This document shows positions 21,052-32,855 of a stretch of 64,000 bases of DNA, piece after piece (the first letter of the stretch is position 1; each line of letters begins with the position of its first letter). Location: assembly GCA_947683425.1 (NCBI GenBank), contig CANTUQ010000051.1, positions 620,001-684,000 of the forward strand, read 5' to 3'. This stretch comes from Excoecaria cochinchinensis. Its lineage: Eukaryota > Streptophyta > Magnoliopsida > Malpighiales > Euphorbiaceae. Under the pieces are notes generated by a model. The model searched no databases, was not told where the DNA came from, and saw only the letters and a program-made list of their open reading frames with translations. The translations under genes were made by a program, and so were the position numbers.

Positions 21052-23088
21052 TGAAAAATGATGAAAAAATGAAGAAAGTAGGAAAAATGGAAAATGGGGG
21101 AAAAGATTCGCGACGGAAGGGCGACGGCCAGGGGCCGTCGCGAATGTCCGTGCGCGGAGCGCTGCGGAGCGTGCGCAGAGTGCGGCCGACGCCCTGGGCG
21201 TCGGTAGCTCTGCGTGCACGACGCCTTGGGCGTCGCTCGCTCCGCGCACGTCGTGCGCGGAGACTCCGCGCATCCGCGCGGAAACGTGCGCGAGGCGCAC
21301 GATTGACGCCCCACTTCGCCCATTTCGCCCACTTTTCGACCCCCACTCGATTTTCAACCGTTTTTGGACGGTTTTTGGTGGTTTTTGGGTAGTTTTTGAT
21401 GATTAAAAACACTAGAAAAATTCAGAAACAGGGGGAGGACGAATGAGGAACATTTTGGGAGGAAAAAAACTGAATTTTGGAGCTTTGAGTTGAGAGAAAA
21501 AAATCCATCTTACACACTTGTTTCCAAGAGCTTTTCTTCAAGTTTTCAAGCTATTTTCTAAGGATTTTCACAAGAGAAGACAAGGAATTCAACACTTCTA
21601 TCTTCAATTCTTCAAAACTGAATTTGAGGGTAATTATTCTTGGCTTTGCTCATTAATTCTCTTGTTAATTTCATTTATTTTGGCTTCCAATTAACATATC
21701 AAACATGTAAATTCTCTTAGTCTCCATATTCTTCTTCTTATTTTTCTTTCTTCAATTATTCATATAACAAATAAGCTTTTTAAATTCTATTATTTTTTTT
21801 ATGTCAAATTATTCTTTGTTCATGTAATTATGCATGCTTTAGGTTGTAAATACCTTTAATTTCTTAATGCTATATCATGTTTATTATTATGCTTTCTTTT
21901 GCATGTATGAGTGTTATAGTCATTATTTTATGCTAGTTATGCATGTCAAGTGGAATTATTCTCATGTTACACATTTATTCATGTCTTAACTATAATAAAA
22001 TTGATTGTCAATAATCTTCCATGTATGTTAATAACTATTATTAATAAGTTGCATATGCCATGATACTTCATCACCTTATGCATGTTAAATTGCATCTTAA
22101 TCACTTTATGAATGTTAAATTGCATCATAATTATTTTTTTTATGCATGTTATAGTATCTTATGCATGTTATATGGTCTTTGTACATATTACCTTTTATGT
22201 TGTATTATTTCATTGGCCTAATCACTAACATGAATTTCTTTTTGATTTTTTGGTTGCAAATCCTTGTTTTATTCTCATTTGAGCATCCATGCACATGAAG
22301 GAGGAGTTGCGGGGTTTGGTATTTCCTTTATACATTTAATTCTCATTTCGTTTATATTTTTAATTTCCTTGTATATATTCATTGAATAAAATGTTTTTTC
22401 TATGCGCACCTAAATAAAGATCATAAAAATATTTCTTACTAAATTAATTTAGATTTTTCATAATAAAATGGGACCAATGTCCTAATTTTCATTCCAAATA
22501 AAATCATCACATCCAGAATATTTTCTTTAATTGTGCATGCGGGGACCAAAGTCCTCATAATTAATAAATTCCCCGGTTTTATGTATGTGTGCACTTTTAA
22601 ATGGGAGTTGTATTCCGCTCCTTGTATTATTGTAATTCATTGCTTTACTTGCTAATTTATGGTTTTCCTAACATGAGTAAATGCGCCTTAAATTAATTGC
22701 ATTGTGTGGAGAGAGAGCGAATTAATGACAATTAAAATTCAATCATAAATTAATCGAGGTAGAAATAGATGAGAAATCCCGGACCCAGCTCTGGTCTTTG
22801 GGCTCGAGAGGTTAGAGGTTATCCTCCAATATACTTCTTGGGTCACGAGACTTTAGCGCTAATCCTAGGCCTCATGGCCCAACATGGATACTAAGCGCAG
22901 TCTTAGGCTCTCCGAGGCGAGAGTAACTTTCCCAATGTTCTATTGGGTGGCGACTCCATGATACCTCTGTGTTGCTCAACATAGACGCACTTGCGATTTA
23001 TTGCAAGATGCCAACGGACCCGCAAATGCCCGATCGCCCTCAAGCGGGCGGTCATAGGGGCGGCGCTCGGGATCCGGCGCGCGTCACA
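20811..23088 (+). repeat. 3' LTR of Tat1
   Basis: 2278 bp, the same length as the 5' LTR. Differences seen by eye are a one-base change in the A-run, one extra T near 21376, and six substitutions near 21127-21350, all at CpG sites. It ends at GCGTCACA, followed by GGGTG and the last five bases of the Element A LTR. Confidence 0.93.
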
Positions 23089-23098
23089 GGGTGTTACA

Positions 23099-24056
23099 CA
23101 TTGGTTCCATGTTGTCCACTACAAGTTTCACATACCTGAACATAAGAATGAACAGCATTTAGTCCTAATTTATCAACTTTGGTAACTAAAGCATCTATTT
23201 TAATATTAAGAGCAGAAATAGCATCAATTTCTAGAACTCCATTGGGTTTCTTAAGGGTGCTTCTGTCAGAAGAATTGTACATATAGTTGTTCATTGCGAT
23301 TTACTTAAGAAGCTTCATTGCATCACCCATTTCTAGTCCCATAAAAGCTCCTCCTGCTGCTACATCTACCAGGATTCGAGTGTTGGGATGGAGACCAGTG
23401 CACAAATTCTGCACTAACATCCAATCTGCTAGTCCATGATGTGGACATTTCCTCAAAAGATCTTGTAATCTCTCCCCAGTGTCATATAAAGCTTCAGACT
23501 CTCGTTGTGCAAAGTTATTAATTTCAGACCTTAACTTTGCTGTCTTTTCTAGTGGAAAGTATTTTGTTATGAATCTCTTAGCTAGATCATTCCAATTAGT
23601 AATTGTCCTTGCTGGCAGAGATTCCAACCAACTCTGAGCCTTGTCTCTAAGTGTGAAAGGAAAGAGTCTTAGTCTAATTGACTCATCATAAGCTCCATTA
23701 GTCTTAAATGTGCCACAAATAGCCAAAAATCTTTAAATATGCAAATTTGGATCTTCATTGGTCAATCCTCAAAATTGACATGAATTTTGAAGCATAGATA
23801 ATACAGATGACTTAATCTCAAAGTTGTTAGCTTCAATGGTAGGTTGCACAATGCTTGATGTTGCTCCTTCAACAGTTGGGGTCAAATAGTCGCGTAATGT
23901 GCATATGGCTGGTTCCCCCATTACAATATCCTTTTTCTGTTCCTTCTTTTCTCTTTGTTCCCTTAATCTAGCTTTGAAGGTGCGCTCAATTTTAGGATCA
24001 AATGGCAATAGTTCAAAACTTTTTGATCTTCTCACACACCTGCAAAACAAAATCAA
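23099..24056 (-). pseudogene. gag: Athila-like gag, N-terminal and capsid part
   Basis: Minus-strand gag in at least three frame segments. At 24056-23769 are FELLPFDPKIERTFKARLREQ and LRDYLTPTVEG. At 23726-23301 is the capsid region, with RLRLFPFTLRDKAQSWLESLP, NDLAKRFITKYFP and LYDTGERLQDLLRKCPHHG. At 23294-23099 is a linker ending in CETCSGQHG. The break at 23099 lies inside this zinc-knuckle-like motif and the gag resumes at 598, so Element A inserted into the knuckle. Frameshifts separate the segments near 23760 and 23300. Non-functional remnant of the oldest layer of this nest. Confidence 0.85.
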
Positions 24057-24132
24057 GAGAGAAATTAAAAATAAAATAAAATAAAATCTAAAGTAATAGT
24101 AAATTATTTTGCATTTATATTAATCTAATCAG

Positions 24133-24150
24133 TCCCTGGAAACGACGCCA
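24133..24150 (-). other. Primer-binding site of the Athila-like element (tRNA-Asp type)
   Basis: The minus strand reads TGGCGTCGTTTCCAGGGA, a mutated form of the Asp-tRNA primer site typical of Athila. A pyrimidine-rich tract ending GTTTTGCAG follows before gag on the minus strand (about 24020-24040) and could be a splice acceptor. Confidence 0.7.
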
Positions 24151-24155
24151 AAAAC

Positions 24156-25440
24156 TTGTTGTTGATTTTCGCAAATATATGAAATTGATTCTAGTAATAA
24201 AAGTGAATGAGCTATCGTTCTCACAAGAACTGATGATCAAGTACCAAAACTATGATACTTTCCTATTATTTAGACAAACAAAACTTAATTGATTAAAATA
24301 AATAATAATTGTAAAAATAAAACCTCACAAACAATCGAGAGATTGAAAGAAATCAATAGATGAAAAGCAAGGGTATCTTTGAGTTCACTTGAATTTACTT
24401 TTTCAATTATAACTATTAAAAAAAAAATTAATTACTTAAACAAGGAAAAATAATCCTAAGATATTTAACATGCTTTCCCAAGCTAAGCTAAACTTATTCA
24501 CTAATGCCTATTAATCTTTTATAATAGATATTAATGAATCAATTTACGAGTATGATTATTCTCAATAAATTCCCACAAGTCAAGTTATATTATTTCCATT
24601 CAAACTTTGTTCTTGTGTTGTTTACAATTCAAATTCAATCTTAAAATTTTCCTTCCGTACTAATCTTAAGAAAATAGATCAATCAATCAATGGCCAGTTA
24701 ACTGATGCCATTAAGCATAATTATAAATAATTGCAAAAGTAAAGAAAGCTAATTAAAATAATTAAAAGAGTAAAAATTCAAGCTACATCAAAGATAACCC
24801 TTAAAGAAAATTTAGCTCATGTTAATCATGTTCAAGAATCCAAAATAACAATTCAAATTCAATAACATAGTTAAAGCAAACTTGAAATTGAGTAGAGATG
24901 AAAATCTTGGCGCTTGAAGTTTCGATTCCACAAAAATCTTCGGATCCCGAATCTTGAGTTTCTTCAATTCTTCCTCTTATTTTCCATCCCCTCATTAGAG
25001 ATGTAATAACCTTTTATGTGGAAAAAGTGTCCTAATTGGAATAGGAGAGCTATAGTGCTTGTTTTGGAAGAAACAAAACAGAGTTGGAAATGGAAAACAA
25101 TTAAAACATTCCATTGACATTTTTATCCCCGTCACCACACCCTCAGGTGGTGATTTCTGCCCAGTGTCACCACCTGAGGTGGTGAAATAGTCTGTCCATC
25201 TAAACATCACAGCCTTGGGTGGTGAAACTCTCTGGTTGTCATCTTTCACCATTTTGCACTCTTTTTCAACCTCTAAAACTTCCAATGCAAACTTTATGTC
25301 TTCAAATGAACTTTTAACCCATTAATCATTGAAGATTAATAAGATTAAACCTAAAACCACCAAGATGAACATAATTAAGCCAACTTAGCAATCAAAAGAA
25401 AAGAATAAAAAAATGTAACTAAAAGTGATTAAACAAGAGG
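24156..25440 (-). repeat. 5' LTR of the Athila-like element (outer boundary uncertain)
   Basis: AT-rich sequence upstream, on the minus strand, of the Athila primer site. The inner end is near 24156 (TGTTGTTGATTTTCGC in plus orientation). The outer end is not recognisable and I place it only approximately. It contains its own palindromic words at 25130-25230, including the perfect TCACCACCTGAGGTGGTGA (25167-25185). No genes are seen. Confidence 0.5.
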
Positions 25441-26176
25441 ACAAGTGAACGTTAGGAGCAAAAGATTAAGAGGTTTATGAAACCATAAATTTTTGTTGTT
25501 CTTGAATCAATTATGAATGATGAAAATTCATAATGAATTATTTGTTCAAGGTGAATGAGAATGTGCAATTGTGTGTTTATGTGTTGATATTGATTTGAGT
25601 TAAGTTGTTGAGTTGATAAGAATTATGTAATTGTTTTTCTGAATGTGAAGAAGCTCTGATTTGAAATGGCATGTTAGAAAATGTGCACATTATGGCTGGT
25701 TAGGAAATAAGCATGATGGGTTATCGATGCATAATTGTGTTTTGAAATTGGATAAACTAGTAAAAAGAACTATTAATGATAGTGTATCCTATTGACTATG
25801 TTTCGAGGGATAAGGACTAGCATAACATAAAATACAATATTGCAAAATTGATTGAATAGATGTGTTTCAGTAGAATGTCATAAAAGAGAGAAGGTATAGT
25901 AATGTGGGATTTTAAAGTGCAAGTAAAATTGGGTGTAAATTGCATGAGCTAGTTGTGTGTGTTTAGAAGTTTGATTGCCTAATTCAGTTCTGTTGTGAGC
26001 GCGACAAAAGTCCCGGGGATGACAGAACACTTCATTGGGAATGGAATGGGAGGATTGGCTTCTGTTGTGCATGCGAACTGATGCACAAGCGCGGCAGAGG
26101 TGAGGTTAGGTTCTATTGCTGTTGCGAGCGCGACAGAAGCTAATTGCCCATTCTGTCATAAGCGAGACAGGGGTCA
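25441..26176 (+). repeat. Decayed Tekay-like 5' LTR, left part (resumes at 46252)
   Basis: AT-rich U3-like sequence ending in a block of CTGTTGTGAGCGCGACA-type words (25985-26176), interrupted by the solo LTR at 26177. The continuation at 46252-47442 starts with the word TGTCACGAGCACGACA. The left boundary is not clear, so the LTR may be truncated. Confidence 0.5.
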
Positions 26177-28451
26177 TGTAACACCCTGACATTCCCCCGT
26201 TAGAAGGGATGCCGGTTGCCATGTGCAGAAACTCATATACACAACTCAAATACTTATACATATGCTTAAATAAGTTAAGGAAACAAATACATTTAATCCA
26301 AAGATAACAAATTCATATATATAACCATATATTTTTTACAAAAGGAATTTATAAAAAATAAACATAAACATATACAAAATAAATCCTTTAGAAAATTACA
26401 TTTCAAAAATCAGTTCCATATACAAAAATACAGCGGAAGACAAAATAACTCCAATTCTAGACTTCTAGTGGCCGACCTGCAGATGTCCGACTCCAAAATG
26501 AACCTGCCACCTACACGGGAAAAGAGCCCGTGCTAAGCGATAATGCTTAGTGGGGAGGAACAACACATGCATGTACATATAATTGCAATAAGCTAAAATA
26601 ATAACTGAAGCATATAAACATATACTACTCATGCTTATAACAAGTATTCATCATACACATAAATCGAAAAGTAACCATTATATCCAATTAGTCAATATTC
26701 ATGCATCAATAGGAATATAATAATATAACCATTTATATCCAAACACAAGTATTACATTTCATCATGTCATAATGCATATACTTATACATGTAACATATAT
26801 TCTATTCATCTAACTAATAGCTTCATATATCAATCTCATATAATATATCCAAGTAATAGCCTGATTACTCGCTGTGATGCGCGCCGGATCCCGAGCGCCG
26901 CCCGTTCGACCGCCCGCACGTGGGCGACCGGGGCTTTTGCGGGTCCGTTGACAGCTTGCAATAAAAATCGCAAGTGCGTCTATGTTGGGCAACAAGGAGG
27001 TATCATGGAGTCGCCACCCAATAGAACATTGGGAAAGTTTCTCTCGCCTCGGAGAGCCTAAGACTTGCGCATTTTATCCATATTGGGCCATGAGGCCTAG
27101 GATTAGCGCTAAAGCCTCGTGACCCAAGAAGTATTGTGGAGGATAACCTCTAACCTCTCGAGCCCAAAGACCAGAGCTGGGTCTGGGATTTCTCATCTAT
27201 TTCTACCTCAATTAGCTTATGATCAAATTTTAATGTCATTAATTCGCTCTCTCTCCACACTATGCAGTTTAATTAAAAGGCGCATTTATTCACATCTTGA
27301 AAGCGATGAATGATCAAATAGACATCAAAAGCGATAAATTACAATAATACAAGGAGCAGAATACAACTCCCTTTCGTAAATGTGCGGATCATGCATAAAT
27401 CGGGGCATTGCTTATTCTGAGGACTTTGGTCCTCGCATGCATCATTATTAAAATTGGAGAATTTTGTTTGTGGTGATTTTATTGAATAAAATAGGACATT
27501 GGTCCAGTTTTGTGTAAACCTTATTTTATTAAATATAAAACCATTGAGTCATTTTTATACATCAATGGGATAGGAAAGGAGTGCATCCATATACATAAGA
27601 TAATCAATAAAAGAAATAAAACAAGAGGATTAGGAAACTAAACCGGACGAGATCCTCCAAACATGGTAGATAGCCGCTCAAGCTTGAAATAACCCAGGAG
27701 GACCGATGTACACTCACATAAAGTTTAAGAGATGTTAATATACATAAGATTAACATATAAGAAATCAACGAGATTGGGTAGAGATGAAAAATGATTTAAA
27801 AAGATGGAGACAGAACCCACCGACGGCCTTTCCTGGTTGACCGACGGGCGTCGGTTCGGTTATCCGATATGCCCGTTTATCACTCAAGAATGGGCGTCTG
27901 TAGGTGGGTGACCGACGGGCGTCGGTCATGAAGATGACCCGTCGGTCACCTCTGTCTCCGACAAACAGAAAAGAAAAAAGAATCCTTTCAAGGTCAAAAA
28001 GCAAGTTTTATCCCAAAAGGAGATGAGAGAGTCAAAATGAAAGAAAGTAATGACAAATATTCAAAAATTTCAAAGAATGAATAAATAAATAAATAAAAAT
28101 TAAATATGAGATGAAAATGGAGAAAGAATCCGGAATATTTACCCTCAGATAATCACTTCAGGTGAGATTCTGGTGTCGGTTAGAGCCCCGCGCGTTCCAC
28201 GAGAAGCAGAGATGAAAGATTAAAGAGAGAAAATGAGATATTTCACCTCCAATCCTTCAGAAAATCGATTTTGGAGTCAAAATCTAAAGAAAACTAATTA
28301 GCTTTTAGTTCCTTTGATTGATTTGATCCTTGATTCAATAGAGTCCTTTTAGAAAAAGTGTTTTTGGAAGAGAGAGAAAATGTGCTTGAAATTGGGCAGA
28401 GTTTCCTCTTCTGAAAATTTTTCCAACCGTTTTCAAATAAAAATCCGGAGC

Positions 28452-28458
28452 TTTTATA
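28452..28458 (-). promoter_or_regulatory. TATA box in Tat2 3' LTR
   Basis: The minus strand reads GGCTATAAAAGCTCC directly after the palindrome block at 28470-28690, as expected for U3-to-R promoter order. The matching site in the 5' LTR is at 43771-43777. Transcription would start about 30 bases further on the minus strand. Confidence 0.75.
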
Positions 28459-28469
28459 GCCAGACACGA

Positions 28470-28690
28470 CCGACGGGCGTCGGTGTATAGAGGCGGGCGT
28501 CGGAAGAATCCTTATGACACAAGGATTAGTCTGACGGCCCTGCCACATCCACCGACGGGCGTCGGAAGGGTTTCGTGCTCCAGGAAACAAGGCGGCAATC
28601 TGACAGGGGCGGTGATTTTCCGACGGGCGTCGGAAAATACCCTGAGCCGTCGATGACTCGGAGCGATGGGCTGACTTCACAGACGGGCTG
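28470..28690. repeat. CpG-palindrome island of Tat2 LTR (3' copy)
   Basis: Several CCGACGGGCGTCGG or GGCGGGCGTCGG words plus GACGGGCTGGCCGTCTGTC, immediately upstream of the LTR TATA box. Overlapping ORFs here are artefacts. A smaller group of the same words lies downstream at 27838-27950. Confidence 0.88.
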
Positions 28691-28892
28691 GCCGTCTGTC
28701 GAGGACAAAAAAACCCTTTGACTCAAAAAAAACCTCTGTTTTTATCTCCTTCGGCCCAGGAACGAAAAAAACCTCACTTCTCATGGAACGCCGGGCTAAA
28801 AACTCTAAGTCCAACCTACCATACAGGCTTGGACACCGATTTCATCATAGGGTAACCTCTGATCCGGACTGCTCCGGGACACGGTGCTTACA

Positions 28893-28912
28893 GTTGCCCC
28901 CAGTTTTGGGGA
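28893..28912 (-). other. Polypurine tract of Tat2
   Basis: On the minus strand CCCCAAAACTGGGGGCAAC precedes the 3' LTR directly. It matches the Tat1 tract. Confidence 0.8.
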
Positions 28913-29079
28913 AACTAGTGCACACGTGCCTAGATAAGCCAAAACTCAGAGAAAGGTCAGAAAGGAAGCGTACCTGCGACGGCTTTTCACTTTCCGTGCC
29001 TTTTGCCGTGTAGACCTTGTCTCGATCCGCTCGGCGATACGAAAGATACTCCTATCAGTCTTGCCTCGACCTGTAGGTG

Positions 29080-29525
29080 TTGGTGAGATGCAGCATGCTT
29101 TGGCTGCAATCCCGGTTTGGTGAAGAGCAGTGTTTCTTCAACTGCAGCTTCGATCTGTGAGATGCAGCATGCTTCGGCTACAACCTCGATCTGGTGAAGA
29201 GCAGTGTGCTTTGACCACAGCTTCGATTTGTGAGATGCAGCGTGCTTTGGCCACAATCTTGATCTTGTGAGGTGCAGCATGCTTTGGCTACAGTCTCGAT
29301 CTGGTGAGGTGCAGCATGCTTTGACCACAGCTTCGATTTGTGAGATGCGGCATGCTTTGGCTACAATCTCGATCTGGTGAGGTGCAGCATGCTTTGGCTA
29401 CAGTCTCGATCTGGTGAGGTGCAACATGCTTTGGCTACAGTCTCGATCTGGTGAAGTGCGTTATGCTTTGACCACAGCTTCGATTTGTGAGATGCAGCGT
29501 GCTTTGGCTACAATCTCGATCTAAA
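29080..29525 (-). repeat. 37-bp tandem array in Tat2 3' UTR
   Basis: About twelve monomers of roughly 37 bp. Two types are mixed: one with GGCTACAATCTCGATCTGGTGA and one with CCACAGCTTCGATTTGTGA, each starting with a GCAGCATGC-like core. It occupies the same place as the Tat1 array, between the last gene and the purine tract, but is unrelated in sequence. The minus-strand ORF across it (28987-29328) is just the repeat translated. I see nothing in 29526-29905. Confidence 0.88.
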
Positions 29526-29905
29526 AGGGATCTTTTCTCGATGTCTGTGTTCATATCGGTATTGCTCTGTACCTGTGTGATGAAAGAATTTTGTTAGTTC
29601 ATATTTGAGTGGTCACTTTTTAACCTGTCCGTTGATGGCGTGATCTCGATTTATTAGCTACGTCATGTTTACTTTTTCTTATTGAATTGTCATTTATCAT
29701 TTTTGTTATGTCCTTGTTATATTGTCCTTTTCTTGACATACAAGTAAATGTGAGAGCATACATTTTCTGTGATCTGATTAAACAATTAATAATGAAATGA
29801 TCATGCAATAATAAAGCAAAAGTTTCACTAGAAATGTCATTTTTGTACAGTGCCTATACAAAATATACATATACAAAAGATGCAAAAAAAATAACTCCCT
29901 GAAGA

Positions 29906-31942
29906 TCAGAGGGGTGTGTAGTCTGAGGGCTCATCTGGATCCTCGTCGTCCGATATATGTACGGTCCCTGGCGGAGGTGGACGGGCCGGAGGCGGTGGTG
30001 GTGCTGTGGAGGGTCCTGCCTCGTGATCATGGGATCGCCTGAACTGAACCTGAGCATAGCCGTCCAAGAAGGGCTGGGTACAGGTGCCCAAAAACCCTAA
30101 GGTCTCAGAGATCTTGTCCCCCAACTTCTTGAATGCTTGGCTCAACTGAGTGGTCTGCTCAACAGCGGCCGTCCTCCTATGCTCTAGGCTCTGCTCCGTC
30201 TGCTCCCTGAACTCCCTCATGGTCTGAGACAGGGGTGGAAGGATCCCCTCCATCGCCTGGACGCGGGATCTCAGAGAGTCAAGTGACTCATCAATCATCT
30301 GTAGGGTCATGTCAACCCTCTGAGACGCCTGGTCCTGTGACGATCTCACATCATGAGCGAGCTGCTGCCTGAGCTCCCTCTGCCCCTGAGCAATCTGCTC
30401 AATCAGCCTCATCTGCTCTCCCCTGAAAGCCTCCAGGACCCGAGTCTGCTCATCCCTGAAGGCATCCATGGCCCGAGTCTGCTCCCAAGTCGTGTGCTCG
30501 ATGTAGCCGGCCTGCTCCCAAGCCAAGCGCTCCACCGACTGGGACTGCTCCAAAATGGCAGCCTGCTGGCGATCTAACCTCTCGTGGATAGCCCTATCTC
30601 GCTCATCCTGTCACCGCTCCAAGGCTGTGAATATGGAGGTGAGGAGCTGAGAGAAGTCAGGCTGCACAGGCTGCTGCGGTGCTGGCTCTGGTGGCGGTGC
30701 CGAGGAAGTGGATGCCCCGGGGTCACCTCGGGAGTACGGATGGTATCTCTCGGAGGGCCGATGGATAGACCTCTGTACCCTGGTGCCTGGTGATGGGACT
30801 GGAGTCGGCACTCTGGATGCCGGTGAAGCGGCAAAGAGGTCGTCCATCGTGATCTCAAAGTCAAAATCTGAGGGGGTCCTAGGTGGCTCCTGCTGCTGCG
30901 GTGGAGGCACTGTCTGCGGCTGAGGAGGCTGAGGAGGCTGGTACTCCGGCTGAGGCTCTGGCTGTGGAGGCTGAGGCTGGGGCTGTGGCTCAGGGTCTGG
31001 CTGAGGCTCTGGCTGTGGAGGCTGCTCATCCTGGTGCTCTGGGAGATCAGGATCTGCCCCCAAGGGTGGAAGGTTGAACATCTGACGGGTCTCATGGATA
31101 GTCAATACCCTGTAGGCCTCTGCCTGGCCAGAAATCGGGGAGATCATCCCCATCTGAACTGCCGCTGCGGCGTCTACATGGATCCCCTCAGGCAAGGGGC
31201 CTCTCAACCTCTCGGGGTTAAACCCCAATCTCAACAATAATCGGGTGATGACTCCTCCTACCATCACCACCGGTGTTAACCCTCTGCCGACTCTGGTCAG
31301 GTTGGCCAAGATCTCGTGGCTAATGTTGAGATGCTGGCCTGCCACCATAGCCCAGAGGCTCCAGATCTCGGCCGCGTTAAGCGACCCTGGATTACCAGCT
31401 CGACCGAGGTACGAGCTGGAAAGCACTCTGTGCAAATACCGGAGTGCCTGAGACACCAGTACGGTGCTCTTCGCTGTATCGTGATCGTACAGCACTCCTG
31501 GTATAGCAATGGCCGCCCAATGGGCGTGTCTCACCGCTCGCCGCGGGATCTCGACCCCCTCCTCCGTAGGGAGCCCCATGGCCTGAGCAAACCTCTGCCT
31601 AGTGATGCTGACATGGTCGCCATCGAACCAAAACTGAATCACCCCCGGGTCGGTATCAGCACTCTGAAAGCTGGTGTAGCGGAGAGTGGCCAAGACCTGG
31701 CGGGTACCCTCTGGAAATGTCTGGAAGGCAGGCTCAAGGAACTCTGTCCAACCAGCTCCCTCAGCAAGTAGATCAAACTCTGGGGCCAACCCAAGGGCCT
31801 CTAGAAAAAGGCGAGATACAAAACGGCTGGCCCGAAACTCTACCTGAGCCAATGCTCTGTACCTCTGAGCGGACTCATCATCCATCCAAGCCGGAGCTAC
31901 AAGCTCGGGCTGGGCCTGGGGTGCTCTGCGTCTGGGAGGCAT
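29906..31942 (-). pseudogene. Additional sense gene of Tat2 (Athila ORF1-like domain, PQ-rich linker, coiled coil)
   Basis: Minus-strand gene with ATG at 31942 and 679 codons, interrupted by one TGA (30613-30611) where the context suggests CGA mutated. Residues 1-300 resemble plant retrotransposon ORF1/putative plant transposon proteins: EFRASRFVSRLFLEALGL, IQFWFDGDHVSITRQRFAQA, VSQALRYLHRVLSSSYLGR, VMVGGVITRLLLRLGFN. Residues 300-370 are Pro/Gln/Glu repeats. After the stop comes a coiled-coil region with WEQ/DEQ/GEQ repeats (about 460-600), then a Pro-rich acidic tail (SDDEDPDEPSDYTPL). It lies between pol and the 3' LTR in the same sense as pol. Its own promoter and a 5'-UTR intron ending one base before the ATG are visible. 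Molecular function is unknown. Confidence 0.75.
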
Positions 31943-31943
31943 C

Positions 31944-32660
31944 CTGCGAAAAGGGAAGAGATTAAATATCAGAAATTTGGCGAAAAAAATATTTTAAAAC
32001 TTATTTCCGAGGTGAAGGCCGATTTAGGCCTCACGGGGGCAATAGCGGCCCAAAACAAAATAAAGACATGATAAACAAAACGAAAAGAGCAAACATCCTG
32101 TCTAAGGAAATAGCTCAAAGTGCCTCGCACGCATCGTGGCAAAAGCAAACATGCAATCAGCATGGAAATAATTAAAGTGAATAAGGATGGGCCTTCTAGG
32201 TCCCAAGGCATGCATTATACCTAAAAATAAATATTCAATTCTAGAATAAATAATAAAAATTTGGGCAGCATCCCGGCAGGGATATGCCCAACCTCCTGCA
32301 TGGAAAAGATAAAAACATAGGCCTCAGGCCTCAACAATAGTGTACATATGTAAATGGGACGCACCCTGGCAAGAGTGTGCCCCCAACAACACAAAAATAA
32401 TGGCCTCAGTCCGCAAAAGCAAAACATGCACAGAATGGTGCGCTAAAAGGATGCAATTCTAAAGCACCAAGATTATAGAAAAGGTTCTATTTCTATGTGA
32501 TCATGCAAAAAGTTCAGATTTAATTACAAAAATATTAATACAAAAAATTGGGCAGCATTCTCCCTAAATTCCTAAGACATCTAAGGCATCCTAAAGTCAA
32601 AAGGAAAAGAAATGAAGAGATAAATTGAATAAAATTAAAAAAAAATAGTTATTTACTTAC
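31944..32660 (-). other. Predicted 5'-UTR intron of the additional sense gene
   Basis: On the minus strand a strong donor (ACAA then GTAAGTAAAT) lies at 32660 and an acceptor CTTCCCTTTTCGCAG at 31944, one base before the ATG. The 717-bp interval has no ORF of note. With the TATA box at 32856-32862, the first exon would be about 165 nt. Inferred from splice motifs only. Confidence 0.6.
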
Positions 32661-32855
32661 TTGTAGTCGCGGGAAGTGTAGAAACTGGAGAAAATATGAA
32701 TATCAAAGTGCCCAGCGGGTAGAAAATGCGAAAATATGAAGAAATCGTGAAAAAATAAGGAGAAAAGCTTTAAAAACCGCTAAAAACCGCTAAGAAACCG
32801 CTTGAGAGAGGGAGAAGAAAGGGACAGCAACGTTTAAACCGTCTGTCACTCGCCC

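Larger units (their letters stand above)
9476..23088 (+). mobile_element. Tat1: young, nearly intact Tat-lineage LTR retrotransposon
   Basis: 13,613-bp plus-strand element with a perfect target duplication GGGTG (9471-9475 and 23089-23093) and two LTRs of exactly 2278 bp. Order: 5' LTR, Arg-type primer site, about 0.9-kb leader, gag, pol (protease, RT, degenerate RNase H, archaeal-type RNase H, integrase), a long 3' untranslated region with a 65-bp tandem array, purine tract, 3' LTR. By eye only about six substitutions separate the LTRs, so insertion was recent. The one coding defect I see is an in-frame TAA between gag and pol. The extra genes seen in Tat2 are absent. Confidence 0.93.
599..23098 (-). 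mobile_element. Element A: non-autonomous Tekay-like LTR retrotransposon (contains Tat1)
   Basis: Complete minus-strand element bounded by a perfect 5-bp target duplication CATTG (594-598 and 23099-23103). Its two 3.8-kb LTRs begin TGTAACACCCC and end GGGGTGTTACA in plus orientation. The internal region is only 1351 bp (4368-5718) and has a tRNA-Met-type primer site, a purine tract and one short gag-like ORF, with no protease, RT or integrase. It therefore depends on enzymes from a related Tekay/Del element. The LTRs differ by roughly 1-2% by eye, many of the differences in the CpG-rich island. Tat1 lies 5 bp inside the end of its 5' LTR, so without Tat1 the element is about 8.9 kb. Confidence 0.9.
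26873..28892 (-). repeat. 3' LTR of Tat2
   Basis: 2020 bp. The U5 (26873-about 27300 on the plus strand) is homologous to the Tat1 U5. CCGACGGGCGTCGG-type palindromes lie at about 27838-27950 and 28470-28690. A TATA box sits between them. Confidence 0.92.

Noticed and set aside
28987..29328. 113-codon minus-strand ORF with repeated CC/H/S pattern
   Set aside because: Translation of the 37-bp tandem array.
30574..31771. Long ORFs in other frames and on the plus strand across the sense extra gene
   Set aside because: Shadows caused by the Pro/Gln repeat and GC-rich codons. The 31942 frame has the domain motifs, the ATG after a splice acceptor and the coiled coil.
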